A DNA stretch of 64,000 nt from Heracleum sosnowskyi (lineage: Eukaryota; Streptophyta; Magnoliopsida; Apiales; Apiaceae): positions 64,568,006-64,632,005 of the forward strand of contig CM061245.1 of NCBI GenBank assembly GCA_030848705.1, written 5' to 3'. Position numbers and translations under genes: made by a program. Of the stretch, positions 42,861-52,760 are shown piece after piece; position 1 is the stretch's first letter, and every line of letters starts with the position of its first letter. The notes beneath the pieces are model-generated. The model had not been told where the DNA came from. It ran no database searches and was given only the letters and a program-made list of their open reading frames with translations.

Positions 42861-43471
42861 TGTTAGATCAGAATTCAATGATCGTCAGAAGCTAGACTCA
42901 ACTGATCAGGATTGCTGACGTCATCAGTATTGCATGGTCATCAGTATTTGATCAAGCGTCAGTATCTTATTGATCATCAGGATTCCTACTCAGACTATGA
43001 TCAGGATTGATCATCAGAACTTGAAGCTGATCAGGATTCCTACTTCGAGTTATATTTGGAGTCTAGATAAACATGGAAGTTTATTCTATTTGTTCCTGGT
43101 TTGTAGAATGTAGCTATCGATTAAGGATAGGTTTCTATCTTTGTTATTGATTAGGACTTATCTTGTTATTGATAGAGAAGCTGTGTGCACTATATAAACA
43201 CAGTCTTGGTTTCGATTTATGTAATTCATTCGAGAGAGAACATAATCGAAAAGAAGCTCTTAAGAACAGAATTTCTTGAGAGAGTTTTTGTAAGCTAGCA
43301 GCTCTTAAGAACATCAGAATTTCTTAAGAGAGTTTGTAACAGTTTTATATCAAAGTTAATAAAGCTGTTATTGTTATTGTTATTGATCTTTCATATTTGT
43401 GTTATATAAAGTCGAGAATCTTATACAATTGTATTCAACCCCCTTCTACAATTGTTATTTACTGGGCAACA
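42861..43471 (+). repeat. Copia-2 3' LTR (611 bp)
   Basis: It equals 31441-32051 except for one base by eye. It is followed by ATTTA, the duplicated target, and then by the second half of the G3 5' LTR. Confidence 0.95.
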
Positions 43472-43476
43472 ATTTA

Positions 43477-44201
43477 TTTATGGATTTTAGTAGATAATTG
43501 TTTTAAAGATGTGTGTGTGTGATGGCTAATTGATATCCTAGTTTGGTTGTGCTTATTCTTCTTGGAAGTGTAGCTAACATCTAAGTTGTTTGTTAATCTC
43601 TATTGATTGCGAAAGTGGATATAGAGATTTAGAACTTGCCATGCTAGCATAGGTTTATGTATGTTTGTCATGCATGATTCGTAGGTAATTTTAACCATCT
43701 TACCTGCCCTATGTAATCTGAATGGATAACTTGCTCATTAAACCGTTATGTTTTCAAATCTTATAGACATATAGGGTCTAAGCATAATTGGTGTCTGCTC
43801 AACTTCTATCTCTTTTTTGGATGTTTGAGTGGTATGGTATACGTATACTGAAAGGTAGCGTGTACTGATTTCGTGTTATCCGATTAGTTGTCACAACCGT
43901 CACATGCATTGATTAAAGACAAAAGACTCTAGATGAAGTATTTAATGAAGTTAGGATCTCATGTTTTATTCTCATAAGTAATTCAACAACAATCTCTTTA
44001 GTTAATTATAATCTTGTTATGTTGAATAGTTAATTTAGTTAATCAAACACAACTTTGATACTTGTCTTAGCATTGAACAATAGCTATACATTGTTGCATA
44101 AGTGCATAACTATAATAACCAAAGCAGTCTCTGTGGGAACGAACTCTACTTATTCTTATATTACTTGTGACCGCGTACGCTTGCGTAATTTTGTGTGAAC
44201 A
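43477..44201 (+). repeat. G3 5' LTR, second part
   Basis: This continues the LTR after Copia-2 and matches 52042-52760. It ends TTGTGTGAACA directly before the primer site region. Confidence 0.92.
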
Positions 44202-44207
44202 AGTTTT

Positions 44208-44225
44208 TGGCACCGCTGCCGGGGA
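44208..44225 (+). other. G3 primer binding site (tRNA-Asp type)
   Basis: TGGCACCGCTGCCGGGGA lies six bases after the LTR end. It is close to the tRNA-Asp-complementary primer site known in Athila elements. Confidence 0.82.
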
Positions 44226-44348
44226 CTTCGGTGTTATTTATATAGTTTATGTGCTTGTCATCAGTGGTCGTTAAAGTTCACTGACTCGGATTATTCTTTC
44301 ATCAATTTTACTTTGTTTGGTGTGTTTCAAATACTTTAGTGAGCGTGT

Positions 44349-45734
44349 ATGCGAACACATTCTCAATCTCGGAAAGAAGAACTTGAATTAAGTCTAGTTA
44401 TGGGTGAACCAGTAGCAGAAATGAAGGCTCTGAAGGACTATTCTCAGCCAAAGATCAATGACATTCAATCTAGCATTGTCAGGCCGGCTATTGCAGCTAA
44501 TACTTTTGAAATCAAGCCTGGCACGATTCAGATGGTGCAGAATTCAGTTCAGTTTGGGGGTGCTCCAACGGAAGATCCTAATATGCATATTAGGGATTTC
44601 ATTGAGATTTGCGACACCTTCAAGTTCAACGGAGTGTCAAAAGATGCTGTGAAGCTGAGGCTTTTCCCATTTTCACTGAGGGATAAGGCTAAAGGCTGGT
44701 TGCACTCTCTACCAGCAGGTTCTATTACTACATGGGAGGATCTTGCTCAGAAGTTTCTCACTAAATTCTTCCCGATGGCTAAAACAGCAGCAATCAGGAA
44801 TGCTCTTACTCAGTTTGCACAGCATTTTGGAGAAACTTTATGTGAAGCTTGGGAGCGCTACAAGGATATGCTTAGGAAGTGTCCTCATCATGGAATGCCT
44901 GATTGGATGGTGATCAATTGTTTCTATAATGGTCTGGGAAATCAATCTCGACCAATGCTTGATGCGGCATCAGGTGGAGCTCTTTGGGCTAAAAGCTATG
45001 ATGAAGCTTATGAACTTATTGAGATGATGGCTGCTAATGAATATCAGAATCCAACTCAGAGATTATCACAAGGTAAGGTAACAGGAGTTCTAGAAGTGGA
45101 TGCAGCTACGGCAATAGAAGCTCAGTTAAAGGCTTTGTCTATGAAGGTGGATTCCTTGTCTAACTATGGAGTTCAGCAGGTGGCTAGTATGTGTGAGCTA
45201 TGTGCAGGTGCACATGACACGAATCAGTGTGCCATATCTAGTGAATCGGCGCAGTTCGTGAGCAATTTTCAGAGACCACAACAGCCAGTGCCTAATGCCT
45301 ATCATCCCAATAACAAGAACCATCCTAATTTCAGCTGGAGTAACAATCAGGGAGGTCAGAAACAACCACAACAGCCATATCAGCAGTATCAAGGTCAACA
45401 ATTTGGAGCTAAGCCATTCAACTCTTCTGGTTTTCAGCAGCAGTATGCTCCAAGGCAACTGTATCAACCACCAGGGTTTCAATAACCGTCTCATGGCAAT
45501 GCTGGTCAATCGTCCAACGAAAAATCTGAATTGGAGGAATTGAGCCTAATGTGCAAGAGCCAAGCTGTTTCAATCAAGACTCTGGAGAATCAGATCGGTC
45601 AGATTGCCAATGCCTTGCTGAATAGACCACATGGAACTCTCCCTAGTGATACGGAAGCTAATCCAGGCAAAAGAGAGGTCAAGGAACATGTAAAGGCAGT
45701 TACCTTGCGATCTGGGAAGGTTACAAATGATTAG
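44349..45734 (+). pseudogene. G3 gag
   Basis: The frame starts MRTHSQSRKEEL and holds the Ty3-type gag core (FGGAPTEDPNMHIRDFIEIC; LFPFSLRDKAKGWLHSLP; FPMAKTAAIRNALTQF). A Cys/His-poor segment with CELCAGAHDTNQC and a Gln/Pro/Asn-rich stretch follow. TAA at 45483-45485 breaks it, probably from CAA. The same frame resumes with SELEELSLMCKSQ and ends at TAG 45732-45734. The downstream protease is in the same frame, so gag-pol was a single reading frame. Confidence 0.88.
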
Positions 45735-45764
45735 AACTCAGAAACGGCAAAAAACGAAGAAATT

Positions 45765-47870
45765 TTGAATTCCCAGCAGAAGCTAGAGCGCGCCCGCGCC
45801 CTAGGGAGCGCGCCCGTGCCTGACATTCTGCCAGAAGTTGAAGAAAAAGAGGAAAAAGCAAGTTTGGGGGGAAACGACGTGGAAAAGCGTGACCATTCTA
45901 ACCATAAATTTGTTCTGAAGCAAAGTACAGAGACCAAGGAGGTCTATCCTCCTCCGCCATTCCCTAAACGACTTCCGAAACAGAAGTTGGACAAGCAGTT
46001 TGCTAAGTTTCTTGAAGTTTTCAAGAAGTTGCAGATCAACATACCTTTTACGGAAGCTTTAGAACAGATGCCGAGCTACGCAAAGTTCATGAAGGGTATC
46101 CTATCTCGAAAGTTGAAACTCGAGGAGTTGGAAACCGTTGCTTTGACAGAAGAATGCAGTGCTATCCTACAGCAGAAGTTACCTCCTAAACTCAAGGATC
46201 CAGGGAGTTTCACCATACCATGCAGCATCGGCAATTTATCTTTCAACAAGTGCTTGTGTGATTTGGGAGCTAGTATTAATTTGATGTCGCTGTCTGTCTT
46301 CTTGCAACTTGGGATGCCGGAGCCTAAACCTACTACTATGTCCTTACAGCTGGCTGATAGGTCTGTCACATATCCTAGAGGCATAGTAGAGGATGTCTTG
46401 GTTAAGGTGAATAAGTTTATCTTCCCTGCGGATTTTGTTATTTTGGACTTCGAGGAGGATAAGAGGATTCCTATTATCTTGGGAAGACCGTTCTTGGCAA
46501 CAGGCCGTACTTTGATAGATGTGCAGAAAGAAGAGCTCACAATGAGGGTGCATGACCAGAATGTCACCTTCAATGTCTTCAATGCAATGGAATTTCCTAC
46601 AGAAGAGGAAGAATGCTTCAAGGTGGACTTGGTTGAGTCTGCAGTTTACACGGAGATTGAGCACTTGCTAAAGTCAGATACTTTGGAAAAAGTACTGACA
46701 AGGGATTCTGATTCTGAAGATGAAGAAAGAGAAGAGCAATTGAGGTTCTTGAATGCATCTCTGTGGAAAAGAAAGACTGATATGCCATTTGATTCTCTTG
46801 GCATAGCTGAGCTGAAGAAATCTGAGGAGCGTCTCAAACCATCTATTGAAGAAGCTCCTACACTTGAACTCAAACCACTACCTGAGCACTTGAGGTATGC
46901 TTTTTTAGGTGATGCATCTACGTTACCTGTGATTATTGCATCTAACTTGTCAGGCAGTGAAGAGGAAAAACTTTTGCGAATTTTGAGAGAGTTCAAGTCA
47001 GCAATTGGTTGGACCATAGAGGATATCAAGGGAATCAACCCTTCGTATTGCATGCATAAGATTCCGCTTGAACCTGGAAGTAAACCAACTGTGGATCCTC
47101 AGAGGCGCCTGAATCCTATCATGAAAGAGGTGGTGAAGAAAGAAATTCTTAAGTGGCTGGATGCAGGAATCATCTATCCTATTTCAGACAGCTCGTGGGT
47201 GAGTCCAGTGCAATGTGTGCCTAAGAAAGGAGGCATGACAGTAGTTGCTAATGAGAAGAATGAGCTTATCCCTACTCGGACAGTTACAGGGTGGAGAATT
47301 TTCATGGACTACCGAAAGCTGAATAAAGCCACCAGAAAAGATCACTTTCCTCTTCCATTCATTGATCAGATGCTAGACAGGTTGGCTGGTCATGAATTCT
47401 ATTGCCTACTTGATGGTTATTCAGGGTACAACCAGATTTGTATTGCTCCAAAAGATCAGGAGAAGACTACTTTCACATGTCCTTTTGGCACTTTTGTGTT
47501 CCGTCGCGTTTCTTTCGGACTCTGTGGTGCACCTGCTACCTTTCAGAGGTGTATGATGGCCATATTCTCAGGTATGATTAGAATTAATGTGGAAGTGTTC
47601 ATGGATGACTTCTCAGTGTTTGTAACTTCTTATGATGAGTGTTTACTGAATCTGGGCATGGTGTTGAAAAGATGTGTTGAGACCAATCTGGTGCTCAACT
47701 GGGAAAAATGTCACTTCATGGTGCAAGAAGGTATCATTCTTGGGCATAAGGTATCTAGCAAGGGACTTGAAGTGGATAAAGCCAAAGTGGAGACGATTGA
47801 AAATCTTCCTCCACCAATTTCAGTTAAGGGAATTCGCAGTTTTCTTGGTCATGCGGGTTTCTATCGGTGA
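45765..47870 (+). pseudogene. G3 protease and reverse transcriptase
   Basis: This 701-codon frame begins with a linker (KLERARALGSAPVPDILPEV) that is encoded by the GC-rich cassette. The protease motif is CDLGASINLMSLSVF, with IILGRPFLATGRTLID at its end. RT has VSPVQCVPKKGG, FMDYRKLNKATRKDHFPLPF, GYSGYNQI and the catalytic FMDDFSVF. These are typical Athila-type motifs. The frame stops at TGA 47868-47870 after GHAGFYR, where an Arg codon is expected, and continues in the same frame. Confidence 0.9.
45787..45822 (+). repeat. GC-rich paired cassette inside the G3 coding frame
   Basis: Two units, AGCGCGCCCGCGCCCT at 45787 and AGCGCGCCCGTGCCTG at 45807, lie 20 bp apart. They follow CCCAGCAGAAGCTAG and precede ACATTCTGCCAGAAG, flanks that resemble those of the LTR copies. 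They fall in the linker between gag and protease without breaking the frame. Confidence 0.65.
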
Positions 47871-48734
47871 TTCATTCAAGACTTCTCCAAAATCTCTAAA
47901 CCCTTATGTAATTTGCTGGAAAAGGATGTTCCTTTCAAGTTTGATGAAGATTGGTTGGCTGCTTTCGAGCTGTTGAAGAAGAAGTTGACTTCAGCACCTA
48001 TTATTACTGCGCCTGATTGTAGTGAACCGTTTGAGTTGATGTGTGATGCTAGTGACTATGCGGTGGGAGCTGTTCTTGGACAAAGAAAGGACAAGGTGTT
48101 CCATGTGATTTTCTATTCTAGCAAAACCCTCAACGATGCGCAGCTGAACTACACTACTACTGAAAAGGAACTTTTGGCAATTGTGTACAGTTTCGAGAAA
48201 TTCAGGTCTTATTTGCTTGGGACTAAGGTAGTAGTCCATACTGATCATGCAGCCATTCGATATCTAATTTCGAAGAAAGATTCAAAGCCTCGGTTGATTC
48301 GTTGGATTCTTTTGCTCCAAGAATTTGATTTGGAGATTAAAGACAGAAAGGGTACTGAAAACCAGGTGGCGGATCATTTGTCACGTTTGGAAGACCACGG
48401 TACGGATTCAAGGGATAAAACTCTAATCAATGAATCTTTTCCTGATGAGCTACTTTTTGGGGTGCAAGATGAAGAACCATGGTTTGCAGATATTGTGAAC
48501 TATCTTGTGAGTAATGTCATCCCTACTGAATTCTCTTATGCTCAAAGGAAGAAGTTTCTACATGATGTAAAGTGGTACCGTTGGGATGAGCCATTCTTAT
48601 TCAGGCAAGGAGCTGATCAGATGTTAAGAAGATGTATTCCTTATAGTGAAAATGAGGGTGTCTTGCGAGATTACCATTCCACCACTTATGGAGGCCATTA
48701 TGGTGGAGAGAAGACAGCCACTCGAGTACTTTAG
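47871..48734 (+). pseudogene. G3 RNase H and integrase zinc finger
   Basis: The segment carries the RT connection (DFSKISKPLCNLLEKD), RNase H (MCDASDYAVGAVLGQ; TEKELLAIVYS; HTDHAAIRYL; QVADHLSRLE) and the start of the integrase zinc finger (YHSTTYGGHYGGEKT). It ends at TAG 48732-48734, where CAG or a similar codon is expected, and continues in frame. Confidence 0.88.
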
Positions 48735-49766
48735 GCAGGATTCTACTGGCCAACTCTGTTTAAAGATGCGCACCAGTTTGTGTTGAGATGTGATCGATGC
48801 CAAAGGGTTAGTAATATCTCTATGAGGAATGAGATGCCTCTTAATATGTTGCTTGAAGTGGAGATTTTCGATGTTTGGGGAATCGATTTTATGGGACCGC
48901 TTGTTTCGTCTTGCAATAATCAGTACATACTATTAGCTGTGGACTATGTTTCTAAATGGGTCGAGGTGAAGGCTTTACCGACCAATGATGCTAAAGTGGT
49001 GCTGAATTTTCTGCATAAGCAAATTTTCACTCGTTTTGGAACTCCGAGGGTAATTATCAGTGATGAGGGTACGCATTTTTGCAACCGCAAGTTTACAGCC
49101 TTAATGGCTAGGTATAATATCAATCATCACGTTGCTATTGCCTATCACCCTCAAACAAACGGTCAAGCAGAAGTTTCTAACAGGGAGATTAAGCGTATTC
49201 TAGAGAAAGTGGTAAATCCTTCGAGGAAGGATTGGTCATTGAAGCTAGATGAAGCTGTTTGGGCTTACAGGACAGCTTACAAGACTCCGTTGGGTACGTC
49301 ACCGTTTCAGCTGGTGTATGGTAAGGCTTGTCATTTGCCGGCCGAGCTAGAGCACAAGGCATATTGGGCATTGAAGAAGTTGAATTTCGATTTGTCAGCT
49401 GCTGGTGAGAAAAGAATGCTTCAGATTAACGAGTTGGATGAGTTTCGGCTACAGGTTTATGAAAATCACAAGTTATACAAGGAGAAGGTCAAGAGATGGC
49501 ATGATAAGAAGTTGGTGCATAAGTCATTTGTACCTGGCCAGCTAGTTTTTCTTTTCAACTCTCGTCTCTAACTTTTTCCTGGAAAACTTAAGTCGAGGTG
49601 GTCGGGGCCATTCACGGTTAAAACAGTGTTTCCACATGGTGCAGTAGAAGTTTATGATAAGTCACCGGATGAAGCTTTCAAGGTCAATGGTCAGAGGTTG
49701 AAACCGTACTTTGGTGAACGGGTGAATCGCGAGGCGGAGACCGCGGTTCTTGTTTCAGCTGATTAA
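48735..49766 (+). pseudogene. G3 integrase
   Basis: The second zinc-finger Cys pair (CDRCQRVSN) is followed by the core (WGIDFMGPL; ISDEGTHFCN; HPQTNGQAEVSNREIKRILE). The C-terminal part (KRWHDKKL; PGQLVFLFNSRL) follows, with a TAA at 49569-49571, and then GPFTVKTVFPHGAVEV to the final TAA at 49764-49766. I see no chromodomain, in keeping with Athila. Confidence 0.88.
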
Positions 49767-50593
49767 GGAGTCGGAATCACGTCAAGCTATTGATGTAAAA
49801 CGAGCGCTTCTTGGGAGGCAACCCATGTTATTGTTGTAAGTATTTGTTTAACAGAAAAAAATATTCTGGACAGAAGGCAGAGCGCGCCCGCGCCTCCCAG
49901 GAGCGCGCCCGCGCTTTGAGATACTGTTCACAGAAGAAAAAAAAAGTAAAAAAAAAATAGAAATAAAAGTGGTTTTGTGTTCTTTTGACCCCATCTTTGC
50001 AGAGTAATCGCCTCAGGCTTTGGGTACTGCTTTCCGCGCCACTGGAGTTGATGTTGCTTGGCCTACCTTTGGAGCTGATTCTGTCTATCCACCACCGGAT
50101 ACACCACCCGAGGAGGGTGGTCCTGCTGATGATTAGGTATTCTCTGCACTTCCCTTGTTATTACCTTCAATGAGGACATTGAATACTGTAAGTTTGGGGG
50201 TGATAATTAAGGAATAGTATTATTAGTGTGTGTGTTCATATAGGATTCATATTGCATATGTAGTTAATTCATTCATATCTTTGCATGTTTATGTCATTTA
50301 GAGCATTCTGTTTGCATTAGTATTTATATCTATCATGTGAGTCCATTTAGTTGCATTTGCATAGCATATTTCATGATCCCTTAGGACTTGGCTATTTCCT
50401 GGTTGGTGAGTCGATGTTGATGGGAGTGTGGTAGTGATGAATAGAGGGTTGATTTAAGTTCCTAGGAATTGACTTGCATGCCAGAAACAAATTAATTTCA
50501 TAAGTCTCATTGGTTGCTTTTGTATTTGATCAGACCATGCTTGTTTGGATGTTAGAATTTAATCACTTGCTTATATTTAGAATGTTCATCTAT
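49767..50593 (+). other. G3 tail after pol, with hairpin and candidate intron
   Basis: No envelope-like ORF is present. TGGGAGGCAACCCA (49812-49825) can fold into a four-pair stem and lies in a stretch (GCGCTTCTTGGGAGG) that I recall being common after pol in Athila elements. GTAAGT begins at 49836, and CCCCATCTTTGCAG ends at 50002, giving a possible 167-nt intron that holds a GC-rich cassette. After it a short frame ends VYPPPDTPPEEGGPADD and a stop near 50134. A polypurine-like TAAGTTTGGGGG lies at 50189-50200. Confidence 0.45.
49881..49917 (+). repeat. GC-rich paired cassette in the G3 tail
   Basis: The units start at 49881 and 49902, 21 bp apart. They are preceded by TTCTGGACAGAAGGC and followed by GAGATACTGTTCACAGAAG. 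The flanks match the LTR copies in outline (CTGACAGAA before, GATGCTGAAGAAAG after). Confidence 0.65.
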
Positions 50594-51338
50594 TCTCTTG
50601 AAAACAAAGAAGCACTTAAGTCTAAGTTTGGGGGAAAACAAGGATTTCATGCTAGTTGTTAATAAGGCTAGGCGTCAAATGGCTAGTAGCCACTCATGAA
50701 AATGAGTAGTCTAGGGTGGGATGAGAAAAAGCAAAGCGCACTCATTCCGAAAGAAAAAAAAAGAGTTGTGTTAGTTGTTTATGCAGAATTGATCAGGGTG
50801 AGCTCTTTAATACTTGAGCAATTAAGTTCTAGGGGACTTTGTGCCTAGTGACCTAAGACTTTTCCGGTCTGGGATCCACTAACCTAACGCTCGCTACATG
50901 GGTATTATTGTATAATCCTTTTGGGGTCTCAGCCATTGCACGGTCAAATAAGCATGTGTGTCGTAATAAAGCATGAATTCCTGTCTAACTCAAGTAGATT
51001 ATGAGGTGTCTTTAGTGGTTTCTTGTGTCTAGAGTTCATTCTGTTTATAAGCTTGTGGTTGTTTTGGTGAAGAATAGGATATGGTCTTGATTTAGTTTGG
51101 GAGTATATTGATGAGCATCACACACACACACGTTTCTGTGTTTGTATGGTTAGTATACGGGAATTTGGTCGAACTCTGTTTGAAAGATTGCATTCCTTGA
51201 GATGTTGGCTTGTTGATGTGGTTGTGGTTAGTCTGAGGAGATCAATTGCATTAGCATATTAGTTGCATTCATGCATTGCATTATATATATATAGTCTGTT
51301 TATGCTTGAGGACAAGCATCGATTTAAGTTTGGGGGTG
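50594..51338 (+). repeat. G3 internal tail next to the 3' LTR, with polypurine tract
   Basis: This is the partner of 29997-30741. It carries TAAGTTTGGGGG at 50623-50634 and again at 51325-51336, where the second is the polypurine tract directly before the LTR. A short (AC)n run lies near 51121. No gene is seen. Confidence 0.85.
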
Positions 51339-52760
51339 TGATAAGTGGATTTCATATCTACTTGGAACGCTCTAAATCGGCTTAAATTGATTGTTTGTAC
51401 TCAAGTACGTTGTGTTTTTAATGTGTTTTGTGTTAGATCGTGCAGAGTTGCATTTTTGGCAGAGTCTTGGAGCTAATTTGATTATGAGGTGGTGAATTGA
51501 GCTTTATTGTGGAAGGCGATGAGTTTCGGGACTTGAGAGCGCGATGAAAACTCAAGAAAATGAGTTTTGGAGATTTTCGGACAGAAGCCAAGCGCGCCCA
51601 CGCCTGGATGAAGCGCCCCCGCGCCTGAAAGTACTATTTGAGCGCGCCCACGCCCTATACTAGCGCGCCCGTGCTTGAAAGATGCTGAAGAAAGTCAATT
51701 TTAATTCTGATATGGAAACCAGCAGAGGCCAGTCAACCCTGAGACCTATATAAACCATTGGTGGACGATTTCAGAGATATATCTTGACATACATTAATAC
51801 AAATCCATCCACCGGTGAGGAGAACAAGAAGACGGCTGATTACGAAGATCTACTTTTCAATTTATCTTTGTATTCTTCTAATTAGGCGATACTTTGGATT
51901 CTCATTTGTTTCTTCATAAACCCTAGTACTTTTATTCAGTATTCCAGACATATTTATTATCATGTTTTCATCAGAACCCACGATGATGAACGGTTCGGTT
52001 ATGAACTAATCATTGTCGTGGGATTCTAACGGATTTATTTATGGATTTTTGTAGATAATTGTTTTAAAGATGTGTGTGTGATGGCTAATTGATATCCTAG
52101 TTTGGTTGTGCTTATTCTTCTTGGATGTGTAGCTAACATCTAAGTTGTTTGTTAATCTCTATTGATTGCGAAAGTGGATATAGAGATTTAGAACTTACCA
52201 TGCTAGCATAGGTTTATGTATGTTTGTCATGCATGATTCATAGGTAATTTTAACCATCTTACCTGCCCTATGTAATCTGAATGGATAACTTGCTCATTAA
52301 ACCGTTATGTTTTCAAATCTTATAGACATATAGGGTCTAAGCATAATTGGTGTCTGCTCAACTTCTATCTCTTTTGTGGATGTTTGAGTGGTATGGTATA
52401 CGTATACTGAAAGGTAGCGTGTACTGATTTCGTGTTATCCGATTAGTTGTCACAACCGTCACATGCATTGATTAAAGACAAAAGACTCTAGATGAAGTAT
52501 TTAATGAAGTTAGGATCTCATGTTTTATTCTCATAAGTAATTCAACAGCAATCTCTTTAGTTAATTATAATCTTGTTACGTTGAATAGTTAATTTAGTTA
52601 ATCAAACACAACTTTGATACTTGTCTTAGCATTGAACAATAGCCATACATTGTTGCATAAGTGCATAACTATAATAACCAAAGTAGTCTCTGTGGGAACG
52701 AACTCTACTTATTCTTATATTATTTGTGACTGTGTACGCTTGCGTGATTTTGTGTGAACA
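51339..52760 (+). repeat. G3 3' LTR (1422 bp)
   Basis: It starts TGATAAGTGG and ends TTGTGTGAACA. It is uninterrupted and shows the empty site for Copia-2 (GGATTTATTTATGG, about 52030). It has the TATA box at 51747-51754. After it come GGCGT and the G2 LTR interior. Confidence 0.93.
51591..51677 (+). promoter_or_regulatory. GC-rich four-unit cassette in the G3 3' LTR
   Basis: The units start at 51591, 51612, 51641 and 51662, with the same 21, 29 and 21 bp steps as in the 5' LTR. Several CG to CA or TG changes (CCCACGCC, CCCGTGCT) suggest methylated CpG loss. Confidence 0.6.

Larger units (their letters stand above)
31441..43471 (+). mobile_element. Copia-2: young SIRE-type Copia element with an antisense gene
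   Basis: This 12,031-bp element has 611-bp LTRs and a perfect ATTTA duplication (31436-31440 and 43472-43476). The empty site is preserved in the other G3 LTR at about 52036. The order is LTR, initiator-Met primer site, gag, protease, integrase-RT-RNase H, antisense ORF, a broken ORF3, polypurine tract and LTR. By eye the LTRs differ at a single base (GATATTTC against GATCTTTC). Despite this youth, gag-pol has a stop and a frameshift, and ORF3 has a frameshift and a stop. The copy is probably not autonomous. Confidence 0.95.
29997..52760 (+). mobile_element. G3: Athila-type Ty3 element with extra upstream sequence
   Basis: The core element consists of a 5' LTR (30742-31440 plus 43477-44201, split by Copia-2), a tRNA-Asp-like primer site, a gag-pro-RT-RNase H-integrase frame with five stops, an untranslated tail and a 3' LTR (51339-52760). 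RT motifs (DYRKLNKATRKDHFPLPFID; FMDDFSVF) and the primer site fit Athila. In addition, 745 bp upstream of the 5' LTR (29997-30741) copy the tail that precedes the 3' LTR. The left side is therefore the stub of a tandem copy sharing this LTR. The right end abuts GGCGT and the G2 LTR interior. Confidence 0.88.
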
